A DNA stretch of 64,000 bases from Guptibacillus hwajinpoensis (GCF_005144865.1 NZ_SWFM01000002.1:372001-436000); one strand, 5' to 3'. Counted from the stretch's first letter, positions 17,468 to 27,117 are shown. Translations and numbers: made by a program. Notes: generated by a model from the sequence alone, not told the origin.

Positions 17468-18520
17468 ATGAAAAAACAAGTTCTATCGTTAACAATAGCC
17501 GGAACAATGTTAGTGTCAGGATCATTTTTAACAGGGAATACGGTACTTGCTGGAGAGAACGGACCTAATGGACCAAACTACGGTGGCAATGAAACGATAA
17601 AGAACGAACGTCTGCATTCTTATGAAGAGATGGTAAGTTTTCTAGAAAAAGTGGATAAGCGCTCTGAAGCACTGGAATTAGAAGTTTACGGTCAATCAGT
17701 AAAAGGGAGAGATCTCTACCTCGCTAAGTTTGGTAGTATGAACGAAGACAACCCAACGATCCTTTTCTTAACCCAGCAGCATGGGAACGAAGCGTTAACA
17801 ACTGAAGGCGCTTTGGAGATGATTAAATATTTATCTTCGAGCGGGAAGAATGTACAAGATATTCTTGAGAATGTAAATGTGCTTATTGCTCCACGATTAA
17901 ACGTAGATGGGGCAGAAGGGGATGTCAATTTCTCATTAGAAGACTATGTATCTGGTACTCATACTAGATATAATGCGAATGAGGTAGACCTTAACCGTGA
18001 TCACGTCGATCGTAATCAGCCTGAAACGAAGGCTTTGCATGAGAACGTGCTGCAGAAATATCAACCGGATTATATGATTGATCTCCATCACCAAGGAACG
18101 CAAACGACGTTAGGAGACACAGGAGAACTAGTCTCCGGTTCGATTTTATATCCAACAAACGAAGCTGTAGACCCTGAGGTTCGGGAACAATCTAAGAAAC
18201 TAGGTGCCGTTGTTTATAATGCTGTTGATGCAAAAGGATATGGCCTACTTTCGAAGTATCCAGGAGGAAGTGCGCCAACGATTAGCCGAAACGGATTAGC
18301 TATGGAATATGGTATCGCAACACTTCTGTTCGAAATGCGCGGAATGGCGGATCATTACCGTGACGACTACGTTCTAGGGCAGAAGAGCAATGGCTATTTA
18401 ATTCAACAAGCGGTTACTGCGATGAAAGCTAGTTTAGAAGCACTAGCAGATGATTCAATTGATTCGACTGATACTTCTTTCTGGGATACGTTGCCAGAGA
18501 GTAATTATGATGGAGAATAA
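17468..18520 (+). CDS. Secreted M14-family zinc carboxypeptidase
   Basis: A 350-residue paralogue of the protein at 4998-6032. Signal peptide about 1-29, zinc ligands H105/E108 in QQHGNEALTTEGAL and the histidine of DLHHQGTQ near 210, catalytic glutamate in FEMRGMAD near 296. RBS AGGAGGAGA. Extracellular peptide trimming is expected; the substrate is unknown. A MITE-like copy follows and should terminate the pair. Confidence 0.92.
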   Translation: MKKQVLSLTIAGTMLVSGSFLTGNTVLAGENGPNGPNYGGNETIKNERLHSYEEMVSFLEKVDKRSEALELEVYGQSVKGRDLYLAKFGSMNEDNPTILFLTQQHGNEALTTEGALEMIKYLSSSGKNVQDILENVNVLIAPRLNVDGAEGDVNFSLEDYVSGTHTRYNANEVDLNRDHVDRNQPETKALHENVLQKYQPDYMIDLHHQGTQTTLGDTGELVSGSILYPTNEAVDPEVREQSKKLGAVVYNAVDAKGYGLLSKYPGGSAPTISRNGLAMEYGIATLLFEMRGMADHYRDDYVLGQKSNGYLIQQAVTAMKASLEALADDSIDSTDTSFWDTLPESNYDGE

Positions 18521-18554
18521 GTAGAATAAAAGGTACGAACCTTCGTTTTTCATT

Positions 18555-18746
18555 GAATCACTGGGACGGTTCTCATGATTCTATAAAATAGTAAATAGAT
18601 AAAGGAAGGTCACTAGTGAATTCATATGTTCACTATGACACTCAAGAATACGAGAAAAACCAGGGTGCTAACTAATCTATTTAGTAGCTCATCTGGTTTT
18701 TTGTTTTGGGTAAGCAAATGAATAAGCAGATCTGCCCCGGTGATTC
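18555..18746. repeat. MITE-like repeat, copy F
   Basis: 192-bp copy: left terminus 18555-18581, hairpin about 18655-18703 (ACCAGGGTGCTAACTAA / TTAGTAGCTCATCTGGT) with T6 run, right terminus 18720-18746. The longer left arm makes it the largest complete copy in the window. Confidence 0.85.
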
Positions 18747-18888
18747 TCCAAATTTACTAAATTAATATAGTCCTGTAACTTTCTATTATTATTTTTCTTT
18801 TATGATGAGGATGTCTTAAACATAACCGATGGGGAAGTTGAGCGAGTACATAGGACTCATTAAAAAAGTAGGTAATAGGAGGAAAATT

Positions 18889-19812
18889 ATGCGGAAGATT
18901 ATATTGGTAATGACGGGTGTTCTGCTAATCAGTATGTTCACAACTGTATTTGCAGAAAACAATGAGAACCACGATGTAACAGAATCATTTAAAGAGTTGT
19001 CTCGGAGCACAAATTGGGATAAAAAAGATCAAGTTAATTTACAGTTCGATGCGTATCATCCTCAAGGAATGACTCAAGTTGGAGACAAATTCTACATGTC
19101 ATCAGTTGAAATTATTGAAAAGCCTAAAAAGTACAGTAATGCACAAAATGGTTATGACCGTTCTGCCGGAAAAGGAATAGGGCATCTTTTTGTTTTCAGT
19201 AAACAAGGAGAGTTGCTGAAAGATATTAAACTTGGTGAAGGTGACATGTATCATCCTGGAGGCATCGACTTTGATGGAAAAAATATTTGGGTGCCGACTG
19301 CTGAATACCGTCCAGACAGTAAATCCATTGTTTATAAAATCAATACAGAAACCCTAGAAGTTGAAGAAGCGTTCAGAGTAAACGACCATATCGGTGGCGT
19401 TGTTCATAATGATAAAAACGGAAAAATACTCGGAGTTAGTTGGGGATCACGTAAATATTATGTATGGGGTAAAAAAGGGAATGGATTGAAGATGGAGAAC
19501 AATCAAAGTCATTTCATTGATTATCAGGATTGCGAATATGTAGGTCAAGACAAAATGATTTGCAGCGGTATCTCTGAATTAGATGATCCGAACTCGAATA
19601 CAGGAAAATATGAGCTCGGTGGTTTAGCGTTGCTTGATACGAAAACGTTCAATATAGAGCATGAAGTTCCAGTAGCAGAGTTTTCTTCCGAGGGTCATGT
19701 CATTACGCGTAATCCTGTTTTTCTTAAGAAATCAGATAATGGAATTAAACTATTTGCTATACCTGATGACGATGAGCAAGCATCACTCATGATATATGAA
19801 GCAAAGAATTAG
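18889..19812 (+). CDS. Secreted beta-propeller-like protein, DUF6454-like
   Basis: A 307-residue exported protein. ATG 18889 is preceded by TAGGAGGAAA and opens a clean signal peptide (MRKIILVMTGVLLISMFTTV, cleavage near VFAE); an in-frame start 60 bases upstream would hide it. Motifs HPQGMTQVGDKFYMSS, YHPGGIDFDGKNIWVP and VVHNDKNGKILGVSWGSRKY look like propeller blades; I associate them with DUF6454 (from memory). Enzymatic role unknown. Monocistronic, followed by the second 20-bp array. Confidence 0.78.
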   Translation: MRKIILVMTGVLLISMFTTVFAENNENHDVTESFKELSRSTNWDKKDQVNLQFDAYHPQGMTQVGDKFYMSSVEIIEKPKKYSNAQNGYDRSAGKGIGHLFVFSKQGELLKDIKLGEGDMYHPGGIDFDGKNIWVPTAEYRPDSKSIVYKINTETLEVEEAFRVNDHIGGVVHNDKNGKILGVSWGSRKYYVWGKKGNGLKMENNQSHFIDYQDCEYVGQDKMICSGISELDDPNSNTGKYELGGLALLDTKTFNIEHEVPVAEFSSEGHVITRNPVFLKKSDNGIKLFAIPDDDEQASLMIYEAKN

Positions 19813-19868
19813 GAGTCATGAGTGTCACGGTGATGTCTAGGCTTTGATACGCTATCCTTTATCTGTGA

Positions 19869-19973
19869 ATCCCGATATATTGTCCATAATCCCAGTTTAT
19901 TGTCCAAAATCGTAATATATTGTCCAAATTAAGATTATATTGGCCAAATCTAGCATTTATTAGCCAAAACATT
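19869..19973. repeat. Five-unit 20-bp tandem array, block 2
   Basis: Cores ATTGTCCA/ATTGGCCA/ATTAGCCA at 19879, 19899, 19919, 19939 and 19959, again exactly 20 bp apart. Similar over about 110 bp to block 1 at 14893-14997. It lies between the convergent DUF6454-like and MFS genes. Confidence 0.85.
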
Positions 19974-19975
19974 AA

Positions 19976-20014
19976 AAGCGACTAACCTTTTGATTATCAA
20001 TAGGCTAGTCGCTT
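19976..20014. terminator. Convergent-gene terminator
   Basis: AAGCGACTA (19976-19984) pairs with TAGTCGCTT (20006-20014). On the reverse strand it is followed by TTTT, so it best fits the end of the MFS transporter transcript. Confidence 0.7.
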
Positions 20015-20059
20015 GATTTAAATTATTTAATGAACTAAATTCACTTAAGTTGTGAACCG

Positions 20060-21412
20060 TTACTTCGCATACGTTTCCTTAATAATCGGTACAGACAACG
20101 CACCAACAACAAGCAAGACACCGGAAAGTAAAATCATGAACGGCATGGAAGATCCGATCAATGGGAACAACACGAAACTTAAGAGAGACGCAATGATTTG
20201 TGGCAAACAAATACTACCGTTAAACAGCCCAAGATAGGTTCCCATATTCTTTCCTTTTAGAGCGTTCGTGAGGATCGTGAATGGGAACGTCATCATCGCT
20301 GCCCATGCAATTCCAATTAAGGTAAATGAAACAACTAGTGCCCATTGATTGTGGATGAAGAAGACTGAACCAAATCCGATCCCACCTAACAATAAGCTAA
20401 TCGCATAAAATGGTTTTCTCTGGTCGTTTGGCATACGGGATAGTACAAGTGACCATATGACAGCACCAATGGATTGCACAGCCGTTAAAATACCAAACCA
20501 GTTCCCTGCATCTTGATAGGCTGCGCTCGCTGGATCACTCGTATTCCAAACGTTGATGGCAATTGCCCCCGTGCCGTACGTCCATAAGTATTGAAAACCC
20601 ATCCAACAGAATAACTGAACGAGTGTCACTGTCCAAAACACTTTTGGAGCGCTAGCTAGTAATTTGAAAAGGTTTGCTTTTTCTTTCGTAGATTCCTTAG
20701 AAATTCCGTGATACAAAGCAAACTCATCTGGATCATACTCTCTCACTTTAAAGACTGTAATAAGACTGCAAATGATGAGAACACCGGCTCCAGCGTAGAA
20801 TGAAATAACAACCGATTGTGGAATAACGCCCTTTGGCGCACTATTTGAGACACCAATCACTGTTAAAGCAAAAGGAAAAATACTTGCTAATACAGCACCA
20901 CTGTTTGATAGAAAGCTTTGGATCGAATAAGCAAATCCTTTTTGTTCTTTGTTAACCATGTCTCCAACCATCATTTTAAAGGGTTGCATCGCCATGTTGG
21001 ATGAGACATCCATAAAGAGAATGGCAACGGCTCCAAATGTCATGGCTGTTACAGCACTGAATCCAAAGCTACCTGAATTGGGTAGTAGACACATAACAAT
21101 AACAGCAACTACAGCCCCAACTAATAAATAAGGGATTCGCCTGCCAAGCCTTGGCATCCAGGTACGGTCTGAGAAATAACCAACTAATGGTTGGACCACT
21201 AGACCTGCTAGAGGTGGGAGTATAAAGAACAAACCTAGATTATGAGGATCTGCGCCAAGCGTTTGGAATATGCGTCCCATATTTGCACTTTGCAGTGAGA
21301 AGGCCATTTGCACACCTAGAAACCCGAAACTAATTAACCAAATTGTACTGATTGGTAGAAATGGTAATTCTTTTTGATATCTTTGCTCGCTGACAACTTT
21401 TTCTTCTAACAT
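20060..21412 (-). CDS. MFS sugar transporter (SUT/GPH-like)
   Basis: A 450-residue, about 12-TM permease. FSDRTWMPRLGRRIPYLLVG (about 80-99) and the N-terminal segment WLISFGFLGVQMAFSLQSAN resemble bacterial relatives of the sucrose/maltose proton symporters. RBS GGAGGGA 4-5 nt before ATG. Two LacI-type operator candidates upstream (21478 and 21707) predict control by sugar and/or CcpA. No metabolic gene is adjacent; sucrose or maltodextrin is a guess from family. Confidence 0.85.
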   Translation of the reverse strand: MLEEKVVSEQRYQKELPFLPISTIWLISFGFLGVQMAFSLQSANMGRIFQTLGADPHNLGLFFILPPLAGLVVQPLVGYFSDRTWMPRLGRRIPYLLVGAVVAVIVMCLLPNSGSFGFSAVTAMTFGAVAILFMDVSSNMAMQPFKMMVGDMVNKEQKGFAYSIQSFLSNSGAVLASIFPFALTVIGVSNSAPKGVIPQSVVISFYAGAGVLIICSLITVFKVREYDPDEFALYHGISKESTKEKANLFKLLASAPKVFWTVTLVQLFCWMGFQYLWTYGTGAIAINVWNTSDPASAAYQDAGNWFGILTAVQSIGAVIWSLVLSRMPNDQRKPFYAISLLLGGIGFGSVFFIHNQWALVVSFTLIGIAWAAMMTFPFTILTNALKGKNMGTYLGLFNGSICLPQIIASLLSFVLFPLIGSSMPFMILLSGVLLVVGALSVPIIKETYAK

Positions 21413-21477
21413 AATTCCCTCCTGTTAATGCACGATCAGTCGCAATGAACATCTTAATTGAACAACTTTTCTTTAAA

Positions 21478-21491
21478 TGCAATCGCTTGCA
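21478..21491. promoter_or_regulatory. cre/LacI operator 1 of the MFS gene
   Basis: TGCAATCGCTTGCA, with matching TGCAA/TTGCA arms around TCGC, fits TGNAANCGNNNNCA. It lies 66 bases upstream of the MFS start, inside the expected leader. Confidence 0.6.
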
Positions 21492-21682
21492 CATAAATCC
21501 AAAAAATAAGTGCTGTTATGATTAGAGCGACAGATTGCTAATTTTCCTATAGATGATGCGCCTCTGGACTGTGTTTAGATACTGTCCCGATCAGGCTATA
21601 TGTAGAACTTCTAAGATAGAATTGATTGCTGATCCAAACATGGAATCAATTCCTTATTATGGGTAAAAAATAACACTTGGAT

Positions 21683-21722
21683 AGTATATACCATAGTACA
21701 GTAGTTAAGCAAGCGTTTGCAC
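21683..21722 (-). promoter_or_regulatory. Candidate promoter with operator 2 of the MFS gene
   Basis: On the reverse strand TTGCTT (21712-21707), 18 nt, TATACT (21688-21683). The -35 overlaps GTGCAAACGCTTGC, a LacI-type dyad that shares GTGCAARCGNTTGC with operator 1. Repressor binding here would block polymerase directly. Confidence 0.45.
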
Positions 21723-21755
21723 AAATTTCAAAGAAAGGAATTCTAATTCTGAAAG

Positions 21756-21911
21756 GGAGTCATGAAGATGGTTCTCATGTATACTCTTTTATCGTAATTT
21801 CATTTAAAAATTCAAAGATACCCAGGAGGCTAGTTAGTCTATCATTAGCCTTGCCTTCTAGGTTTCTGTTTTGTGTAGCCATTTGAAACAGCAGAACCGT
21901 CCCGGTGATTC
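21756..21911. repeat. MITE-like repeat, copy G (decayed left end)
   Basis: Right terminus 21885-21911 is well conserved (GCAGAACCGTCCCGGTGATT). The left end is degraded, and the internal hairpin (CCAGGAGGCTAGTTAG / CTAGCC-type arm) is weaker than in other copies. Confidence 0.75.
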
Positions 21912-21922
21912 CCTCTCATCTT

Positions 21923-22240
21923 CTATATTATTTTTAATAATTTTACTAGCTCATCTGAAGATTGAAGTTTAAAAGAATAACCATAATGAATAAGGTCTTT
22001 ACCAGTATGCTGTCTTTTAGGGAACTGTCTGAAAGAAGTGCTATGATTCAACCCGAATGATTTATCAAGTAGTTGTTGGTTTGCTTGTACTAATTTGGGG
22101 TTTAGTATAATCGTAATTTCTTTGTTTGGGATCAAGTAGATAACCTCACCACTTGTTCCATGTTCAAACTCGATTGATTTAGTTGTTTCCTTTGAAATGG
22201 TGAAATGATTTTCGATAAAATTTCTTTTGAGATTTTCCAT
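21923..22240 (-). CDS. Hypothetical protein
   Basis: A 105-residue cytoplasmic protein with RBS TAGGAGT 7 nt before its ATG. Alternating beta-type sequence (GEVIYLIPNKEITIILNPK) and a basic centre; no motif I recognise. Upstream of it, in the same orientation, lies the NERD-HRDC gene, 72 bases away, so the two may share a transcript. Confidence 0.65.
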   Translation of the reverse strand: MENLKRNFIENHFTISKETTKSIEFEHGTSGEVIYLIPNKEITIILNPKLVQANQQLLDKSFGLNHSTSFRQFPKRQHTGKDLIHYGYSFKLQSSDELVKLLKII

Positions 22241-22312
22241 AAAGACTCCTAACTTTAACTGTTTTATTATGCATTTATTGATTCAGGAATCGTCGCCTAT
22301 CTCATCCCCGTA

Positions 22313-23656
22313 TTAATGGCGATCCCTTTTAATTAACTCAAGAATTCCCTGACCAAACTCCTCTGCTTTTTTTGGACCAATTCCTTCAATATTCAAAAGC
22401 TCTTTCATACTAGCCGGTCGTTTTGTAAGAATATCTTCTAGCGTACGATTCGTGAAGATATAATAAGGCTTCACATTTAATTCTTTTGAGCGGGTGGTTC
22501 GAAATTCAACGAGTGATAACCTTAGAAGCTCACCATTTCCTTTATTAACGTTATCAACTGAATCTTCTTTAGAAGCAGCAAGTTGTGAATGAGCTTCACT
22601 ATGAGCTATCTCGTATACTGGAAGATCTTTACCTCTCCGGATGATTGCTAATAGATCTTCTCCATATTCAGAGGCTATTTTAGATCCAACTCCTTCTATT
22701 TCTAGAAGCTCGTCAACTGTGGAGGGCTGCTTTAATAGGAATTCTTCTAACATTTTATTCGTGAAAATATGATAGGGTTTACGCCCTAGTTCTTGAGACT
22801 TTTTTAATCGATAGGCAACTAGCATTGCTTTTAAATCCTGGTCTGTTTCTTGATCGTTATAGGCACTAGAAAGACTAGTCTCTTTTTTTACAGTGGGTGG
22901 AGGGGAATCGAGTACATAGCTTTCTTGATTAAATGGTTTTTGTTTATGATTTTGAAGAATGGTATCGGCTATTTGATAAAGTTGCTGATCTAACATAAAA
23001 ACAGGGGACTTCTTATCAAGTTCACTTTTCAAAAATGTTTTAATCTGATCATGACGAATAACGTTGGATTGAATATTGGCGGGTGCATTTTTTGATAGGT
23101 CTAGGATCGTTTTCGGGTTGGCAAAGGTAACAGCGTATCGAATCGGACATTTCGTGATTGTGCCGTTAGATTTGAGAAGTTTTTCAAGAATCTCGACGTG
23201 TCGCCCAACCTGATTAATTGGGCTATACATGCCCTCTTTATTCACAACTCGATTGTTCTTCGTAATCACGCGTTGGAATTCCCCTTTATCTGTAACGTGA
23301 ATATTACCAAACAGTTTTTTTACTTCCAAGACAAGAATGAATTTGTGTGTAATGATGACAAAATCCATCTGCGCTTGATATTCTTCGAATTCTAAATAGA
23401 CGTCATGCAAAATGAGATAGGGAAGCATGGCGTTTTGAAGTTCAAATAAAACTTGTTGTTCACCAGTTTGACCTATAGAAAAGAGTTTAAGATGGTTATC
23501 GATCTTCTTATTGTCCAGGTTTGCAGCGTTGCTTAATTTCAAGTCTGTTAAACTCTTTAGAATTGCTGAGGTTTCGGTACTTTCTTTATAGAGAATGGAT
23601 TCTTTTATATCACGTTTATCAGTCAGAATATTGAACACGTTTTTTAGAAGAGACAT
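22313..23656 (-). CDS. NERD domain protein with two HRDC domains
   Basis: A 447-residue protein: NERD nuclease-related domain at about 60-175 (GQTGEQQVLFEL..., QMDFVIITHKFILVLEVKK carrying the D-x(n)-E-x-K nuclease-like core), linker, HRDC 1 at about 275-342 (AYRLKKSQELGRKPYHIFTN) and HRDC 2 at about 378-446 (EFRTTRSKELNVKPYYIFTN). HRDC domains bind nucleic acid in RecQ helicases and RNase D, and NERD is thought to be a nuclease fold, so DNA/RNA processing is likely, but the physiological role is unknown. The two HRDC domains are clearly related to each other. Confidence 0.9.
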   Translation of the reverse strand: MSLLKNVFNILTDKRDIKESILYKESTETSAILKSLTDLKLSNAANLDNKKIDNHLKLFSIGQTGEQQVLFELQNAMLPYLILHDVYLEFEEYQAQMDFVIITHKFILVLEVKKLFGNIHVTDKGEFQRVITKNNRVVNKEGMYSPINQVGRHVEILEKLLKSNGTITKCPIRYAVTFANPKTILDLSKNAPANIQSNVIRHDQIKTFLKSELDKKSPVFMLDQQLYQIADTILQNHKQKPFNQESYVLDSPPPTVKKETSLSSAYNDQETDQDLKAMLVAYRLKKSQELGRKPYHIFTNKMLEEFLLKQPSTVDELLEIEGVGSKIASEYGEDLLAIIRRGKDLPVYEIAHSEAHSQLAASKEDSVDNVNKGNGELLRLSLVEFRTTRSKELNVKPYYIFTNRTLEDILTKRPASMKELLNIEGIGPKKAEEFGQGILELIKRDRH

Positions 23657-23987
23657 AGTTGACCTCGCTATTTGTAAATTTGGGGTTTCTGAAGAAAATA
23701 ATAAACTGGGGTATATGTAATGATTTGTAAGTAATGTTATAAGTATACCAAAACAAATGGGGGTGTTTGAAGTTTTGGGAAAAAGTATTTAACACTCCCT
23801 GCATTCGTCGTCTAATTCTATGAGAACGATCTTAAGATTCCTAATTCCTAGGTAAAAGTGAATAAGTCTAATAGACTATTTTTGATAAAAAGGTAATTAC
23901 CAGGAAGCGTTTAAATAATTTTCATTTATACTATAAAAATAGGAAGCAATTATTGATCGTTGTGAAAAACTGAAGAGGGAGCTAACT
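23657..23987. other. Intergenic region, nothing identified
   Basis: A 331-bp A/T-rich divergent gap between the NERD-HRDC gene and the first DUF1672 gene. It must hold both promoters, but I cannot single out convincing boxes. No ORF, repeat or hairpin of note. Confidence 0.6.
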
Positions 23988-24941
23988 ATGACTAAAAAAA
24001 GATATCTATATACTGGCATCCTTTGCAGTGCATTATTTCTGGGAGGTTGTTCTGCTTTGACGAATACAAACGATGAACCGAATAAAAAGAAGGAACAAAA
24101 TGAAGAAAAACAAACTTCTAATGAATCAGTAGAGGATCAATACTTTAAATCTGTACAGGATTATACAGCGGAGGAATATTCATTACCGAATGGCAGTGAA
24201 ACTGACAAAATTGCAGAGGAACATAAAGAAGAAGTACATAAGGCAGTGAAGGCATACTTTAAGGAAAACTATAAAACGGATGTTAAGGTACATAACATTG
24301 TTGGAGCGGTAGATGGTGCGAGTGTTTCTGTGGAATCAATTGGCAAGCCACACTTTTATTCCTATGCCATTATTCCAGTCGATACACAAACCGAGGAAGT
24401 GGATCCTAATGGTGTTTGGTCTCAAGAAGGGCAAATCAACGGAGCAATTGTAAGTGGGCTATACGCTTGGATTTTTGAAGACAAATTTAGGAATCTTGAT
24501 CAATATATAGAAGGGAAAGTTAAAGAGTATCCGATTATCGGTATACGTGAGGAAGCTAATCAGAATGGTGCTGGCAACTATCATACAACCCCTTACTATA
24601 AACTGGTATTTTATGGTGGGGATTTGGAAGAAAAGCTTTTAGAAGGTTATTTGGAAGATCCAAAACGATCAAGAGAAGAATGGGCAAAATTGTTAGAGGG
24701 TGAATCAATTAATCCTGCTAGAGTTGGTGTTCTAATACAACTTTATATGGAAGAACCTGATGTTGAACCAAATTCGGAAATATTTGATCAAATTGTAACC
24801 GATTTGTCGAATATGGACGGGCTACCTGTCGGAAAGTATAGCTTTCTACTTCATGACAATACGATTGATAAAACTAGAGGACAGAATACGAAGGAAAATA
24901 CCCTAGAAAGAGCTGCTCCAAATTACATTGTTAAACAATAA
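23988..24941 (+). CDS. DUF1672-type lipoprotein (possible immunity protein), copy 1
   Basis: A 317-residue lipoprotein with lipobox LGGC near residue 20 and a Lys/Glu/Asn-rich linker. It then carries a DUF1672-like domain from about 50 (YFKSVQDYTAEEYSLPNGSE, then NIVGAVDGASVSVES). The family assignment is from memory. It ends 21 bases before the GTG-proximal site of a lipase-type gene, so the two are one transcription unit. In S. aureus the secreted lipase TslA is neutralised by a lipoprotein (TilA); a similar role is inferred here. Two paralogues lie downstream. Confidence 0.85.
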   Translation: MTKKRYLYTGILCSALFLGGCSALTNTNDEPNKKKEQNEEKQTSNESVEDQYFKSVQDYTAEEYSLPNGSETDKIAEEHKEEVHKAVKAYFKENYKTDVKVHNIVGAVDGASVSVESIGKPHFYSYAIIPVDTQTEEVDPNGVWSQEGQINGAIVSGLYAWIFEDKFRNLDQYIEGKVKEYPIIGIREEANQNGAGNYHTTPYYKLVFYGGDLEEKLLEGYLEDPKRSREEWAKLLEGESINPARVGVLIQLYMEEPDVEPNSEIFDQIVTDLSNMDGLPVGKYSFLLHDNTIDKTRGQNTKENTLERAAPNYIVKQ

Positions 24942-24974
24942 AGTTATATATATCTTAAAAAGGTGGAGGTATAC

Positions 24975-27062
24975 TTGAAAGCTGTACAAAACAATAATAT
25001 TAGTGATAAGGATCTTGTAGAACTTTCAGGTTTTCACGCTTACAGGGAACTTTTTGCTTCTGAAAGATTTCAAGTGAATGAAAATACGTACGAAGTAATT
25101 GATCGTATTATAATTAATTCATCAGGCTTGAATGCAATTACAGTCCAAAAAGTTACAGATGATATCAATTCAGTGGAAATAGCAGTTATCTACGTAGGAA
25201 CTGACCCCAAAAATAAACAAGATGTTATAACTGATCTTCAACTCATTGGTGCCGACACCCCGCAGCAGTTAAAGGACGCTGGTCAATATTTCAATGATAT
25301 GGAAGAGAAGTTCGGAGAAATCTCATACGTAGCAGGAAACTCTCTAGGTGGAGCACTCGCAAACTCAATCGCAGTTAAAAATAAGGACGTTAAAAGTGTG
25401 ACGTTAAACCCTGCTATTTTACCAGGTGATTTAATAGATCCTACAAATTTAGAGGTTAATAGCACAAACTATTTTATGGAATACGATCCTTTAACAAATG
25501 GGGAAGAAGCTTTGGGGCTGGGTTATCGCATACCAGGAAAAGCTTATCGTATCGGTGGAGGAACTCCAACTGGATCGCTTCTTTTAGGTGCTAACCACAC
25601 TGGCTATTTAGACGGAGATATGAAAGACCAACAAGTTGAAGTTGGCGTGAAGGGAGAACCGGGTTACGGGTTTATCCGAATTGGTGCTGATGAGCACATT
25701 GTAACAAGCATCTGGACTGGTGAGTCACTACATGCAGGGAATTCAAGTCGCATTGAACTTAATGCAGAAACCATTGATACCCTGTATCAAGGGATATTTG
25801 ATCTTGTAGCGAATCGTCTTTCTCTTTCTACAGAATACATCGGAAATTCTGTTAGTATCGTTGAGGATGAGCGAGCAAAATTTGAAGAGCGTGTAACAAA
25901 TTTAAAAGAAACATTCTCTAACTTTGTCGAAGATCTAACCTCTTCCCCGGTATTAAAGGGGATTACATCAACCGGTTACCTCATACAGGTGGAAATTGAG
26001 AATATGAGAAAACTTTTGTATATGGCAGAGGATCGTTTTAGGGGTCTGAATTCGTATCTTAATTCTCCTCCAGCTGAGATTGCTGAACATATTTTTAAGA
26101 TTGATGTTAGCGTGGAAAGTATCTTTGGTGATATTCAGCGGAAAATTAATGAAATGGAAAGCCATTTCGAGGATCTTGTACAGCATATGACTTACATACG
26201 CGAGAATAAACTCCCTGAATTGTTTGAGGGAGGAACGGATTACTTTTATGACGCCATAGTTGGCGAGTTAGCATCTCATTACGAGATTATCAATCAGAAT
26301 AAAGACTTGTTATCAGGTCAAATCATGAGCTTTGGAACGAGTGTTTCCGAAACGGCAGCGTCACTCTTTGATCGTGACCTTTCATTAGCGGCTTCTATTG
26401 AGTCGAAAGTAAGCCAACTTCAACAGGTTAAGAAGATATCAAAAATAGAAAAATCCCGTTTGATTGATTCTGAGTATTTACCAAATGGACTCTCCATTAA
26501 AGAAAAAGTTCTGGAAGAAGCGACAGAGAAAATTGTAAATGCTATTTGGATGCATATTATTCCGCCTCTCTCAACAATAAAAGGGATACTGTCTGCATTT
26601 GGTAGTATGCTACAAGCTCTCATTAATTCTATTCGGTATATACAAGTTCAATCCACTTCCTCGTTGCCAGTCAAATTACTAGGCTTATTCAGCAGTTTTG
26701 ATGAAAAGATCAACGAGTTTGTATCCCTCACAATTAACCCATTAGAACAGCTACTTAATATGGTAGAAGGTCTCGAAGAAGGCACCCAACAACTGTTAAC
26801 AAACTTCCCTGAGTTAATTGATCGCTTCAAACCTTACATCGATACAGCTCTTTTTAACATTAGCAAGTACGAAGATGTTCGGTTATACAATTTGAGTTCT
26901 ACCGATATTTTAGAAGAAATGACCCTATTATTTTCGGATGTAATCAACCAACTCTCTCATCAAAAAGCTGTATCGGTCGATGCTTTAGTTGAAGCATCTG
27001 AACAAGTTGTTCATAATCTCAAACTTCTTCATACACAGGTTGAAAGAGGAACGGTTATGTAG
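24975..27062 (+). CDS. Lipase-fold protein with long helical C-terminus (TslA-like toxin candidate)
   Basis: A 695-residue protein without a signal peptide. Residues about 1-230 form an alpha/beta-hydrolase of the lipase-3/DUF2974 type with the GNSLGG elbow (serine about 123), a following acidic stretch FMEYDPLTNG near 168 and H in ADEHIV near 235. From about 270 to the end it is almost entirely helical/coiled-coil, like an LXG-type export domain placed at the C-terminus. This is the reverse domain order described for the type VII substrate TslA. TTG 24975 is chosen over GTG 24963, which sits inside the AGGTGGAGGT site. The substrate is probably phospholipid; secretion and toxicity are inferred. 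Confidence 0.75.
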   Translation: MKAVQNNNISDKDLVELSGFHAYRELFASERFQVNENTYEVIDRIIINSSGLNAITVQKVTDDINSVEIAVIYVGTDPKNKQDVITDLQLIGADTPQQLKDAGQYFNDMEEKFGEISYVAGNSLGGALANSIAVKNKDVKSVTLNPAILPGDLIDPTNLEVNSTNYFMEYDPLTNGEEALGLGYRIPGKAYRIGGGTPTGSLLLGANHTGYLDGDMKDQQVEVGVKGEPGYGFIRIGADEHIVTSIWTGESLHAGNSSRIELNAETIDTLYQGIFDLVANRLSLSTEYIGNSVSIVEDERAKFEERVTNLKETFSNFVEDLTSSPVLKGITSTGYLIQVEIENMRKLLYMAEDRFRGLNSYLNSPPAEIAEHIFKIDVSVESIFGDIQRKINEMESHFEDLVQHMTYIRENKLPELFEGGTDYFYDAIVGELASHYEIINQNKDLLSGQIMSFGTSVSETAASLFDRDLSLAASIESKVSQLQQVKKISKIEKSRLIDSEYLPNGLSIKEKVLEEATEKIVNAIWMHIIPPLSTIKGILSAFGSMLQALINSIRYIQVQSTSSLPVKLLGLFSSFDEKINEFVSLTINPLEQLLNMVEGLEEGTQQLLTNFPELIDRFKPYIDTALFNISKYEDVRLYNLSSTDILEEMTLLFSDVINQLSHQKAVSVDALVEASEQVVHNLKLLHTQVERGTVM

Positions 27063-27117
27063 AAGCATGTGACTATTAAAAGTCATGTGCTTTTATTTAT
27101 TTATAAAAATCACCGAC

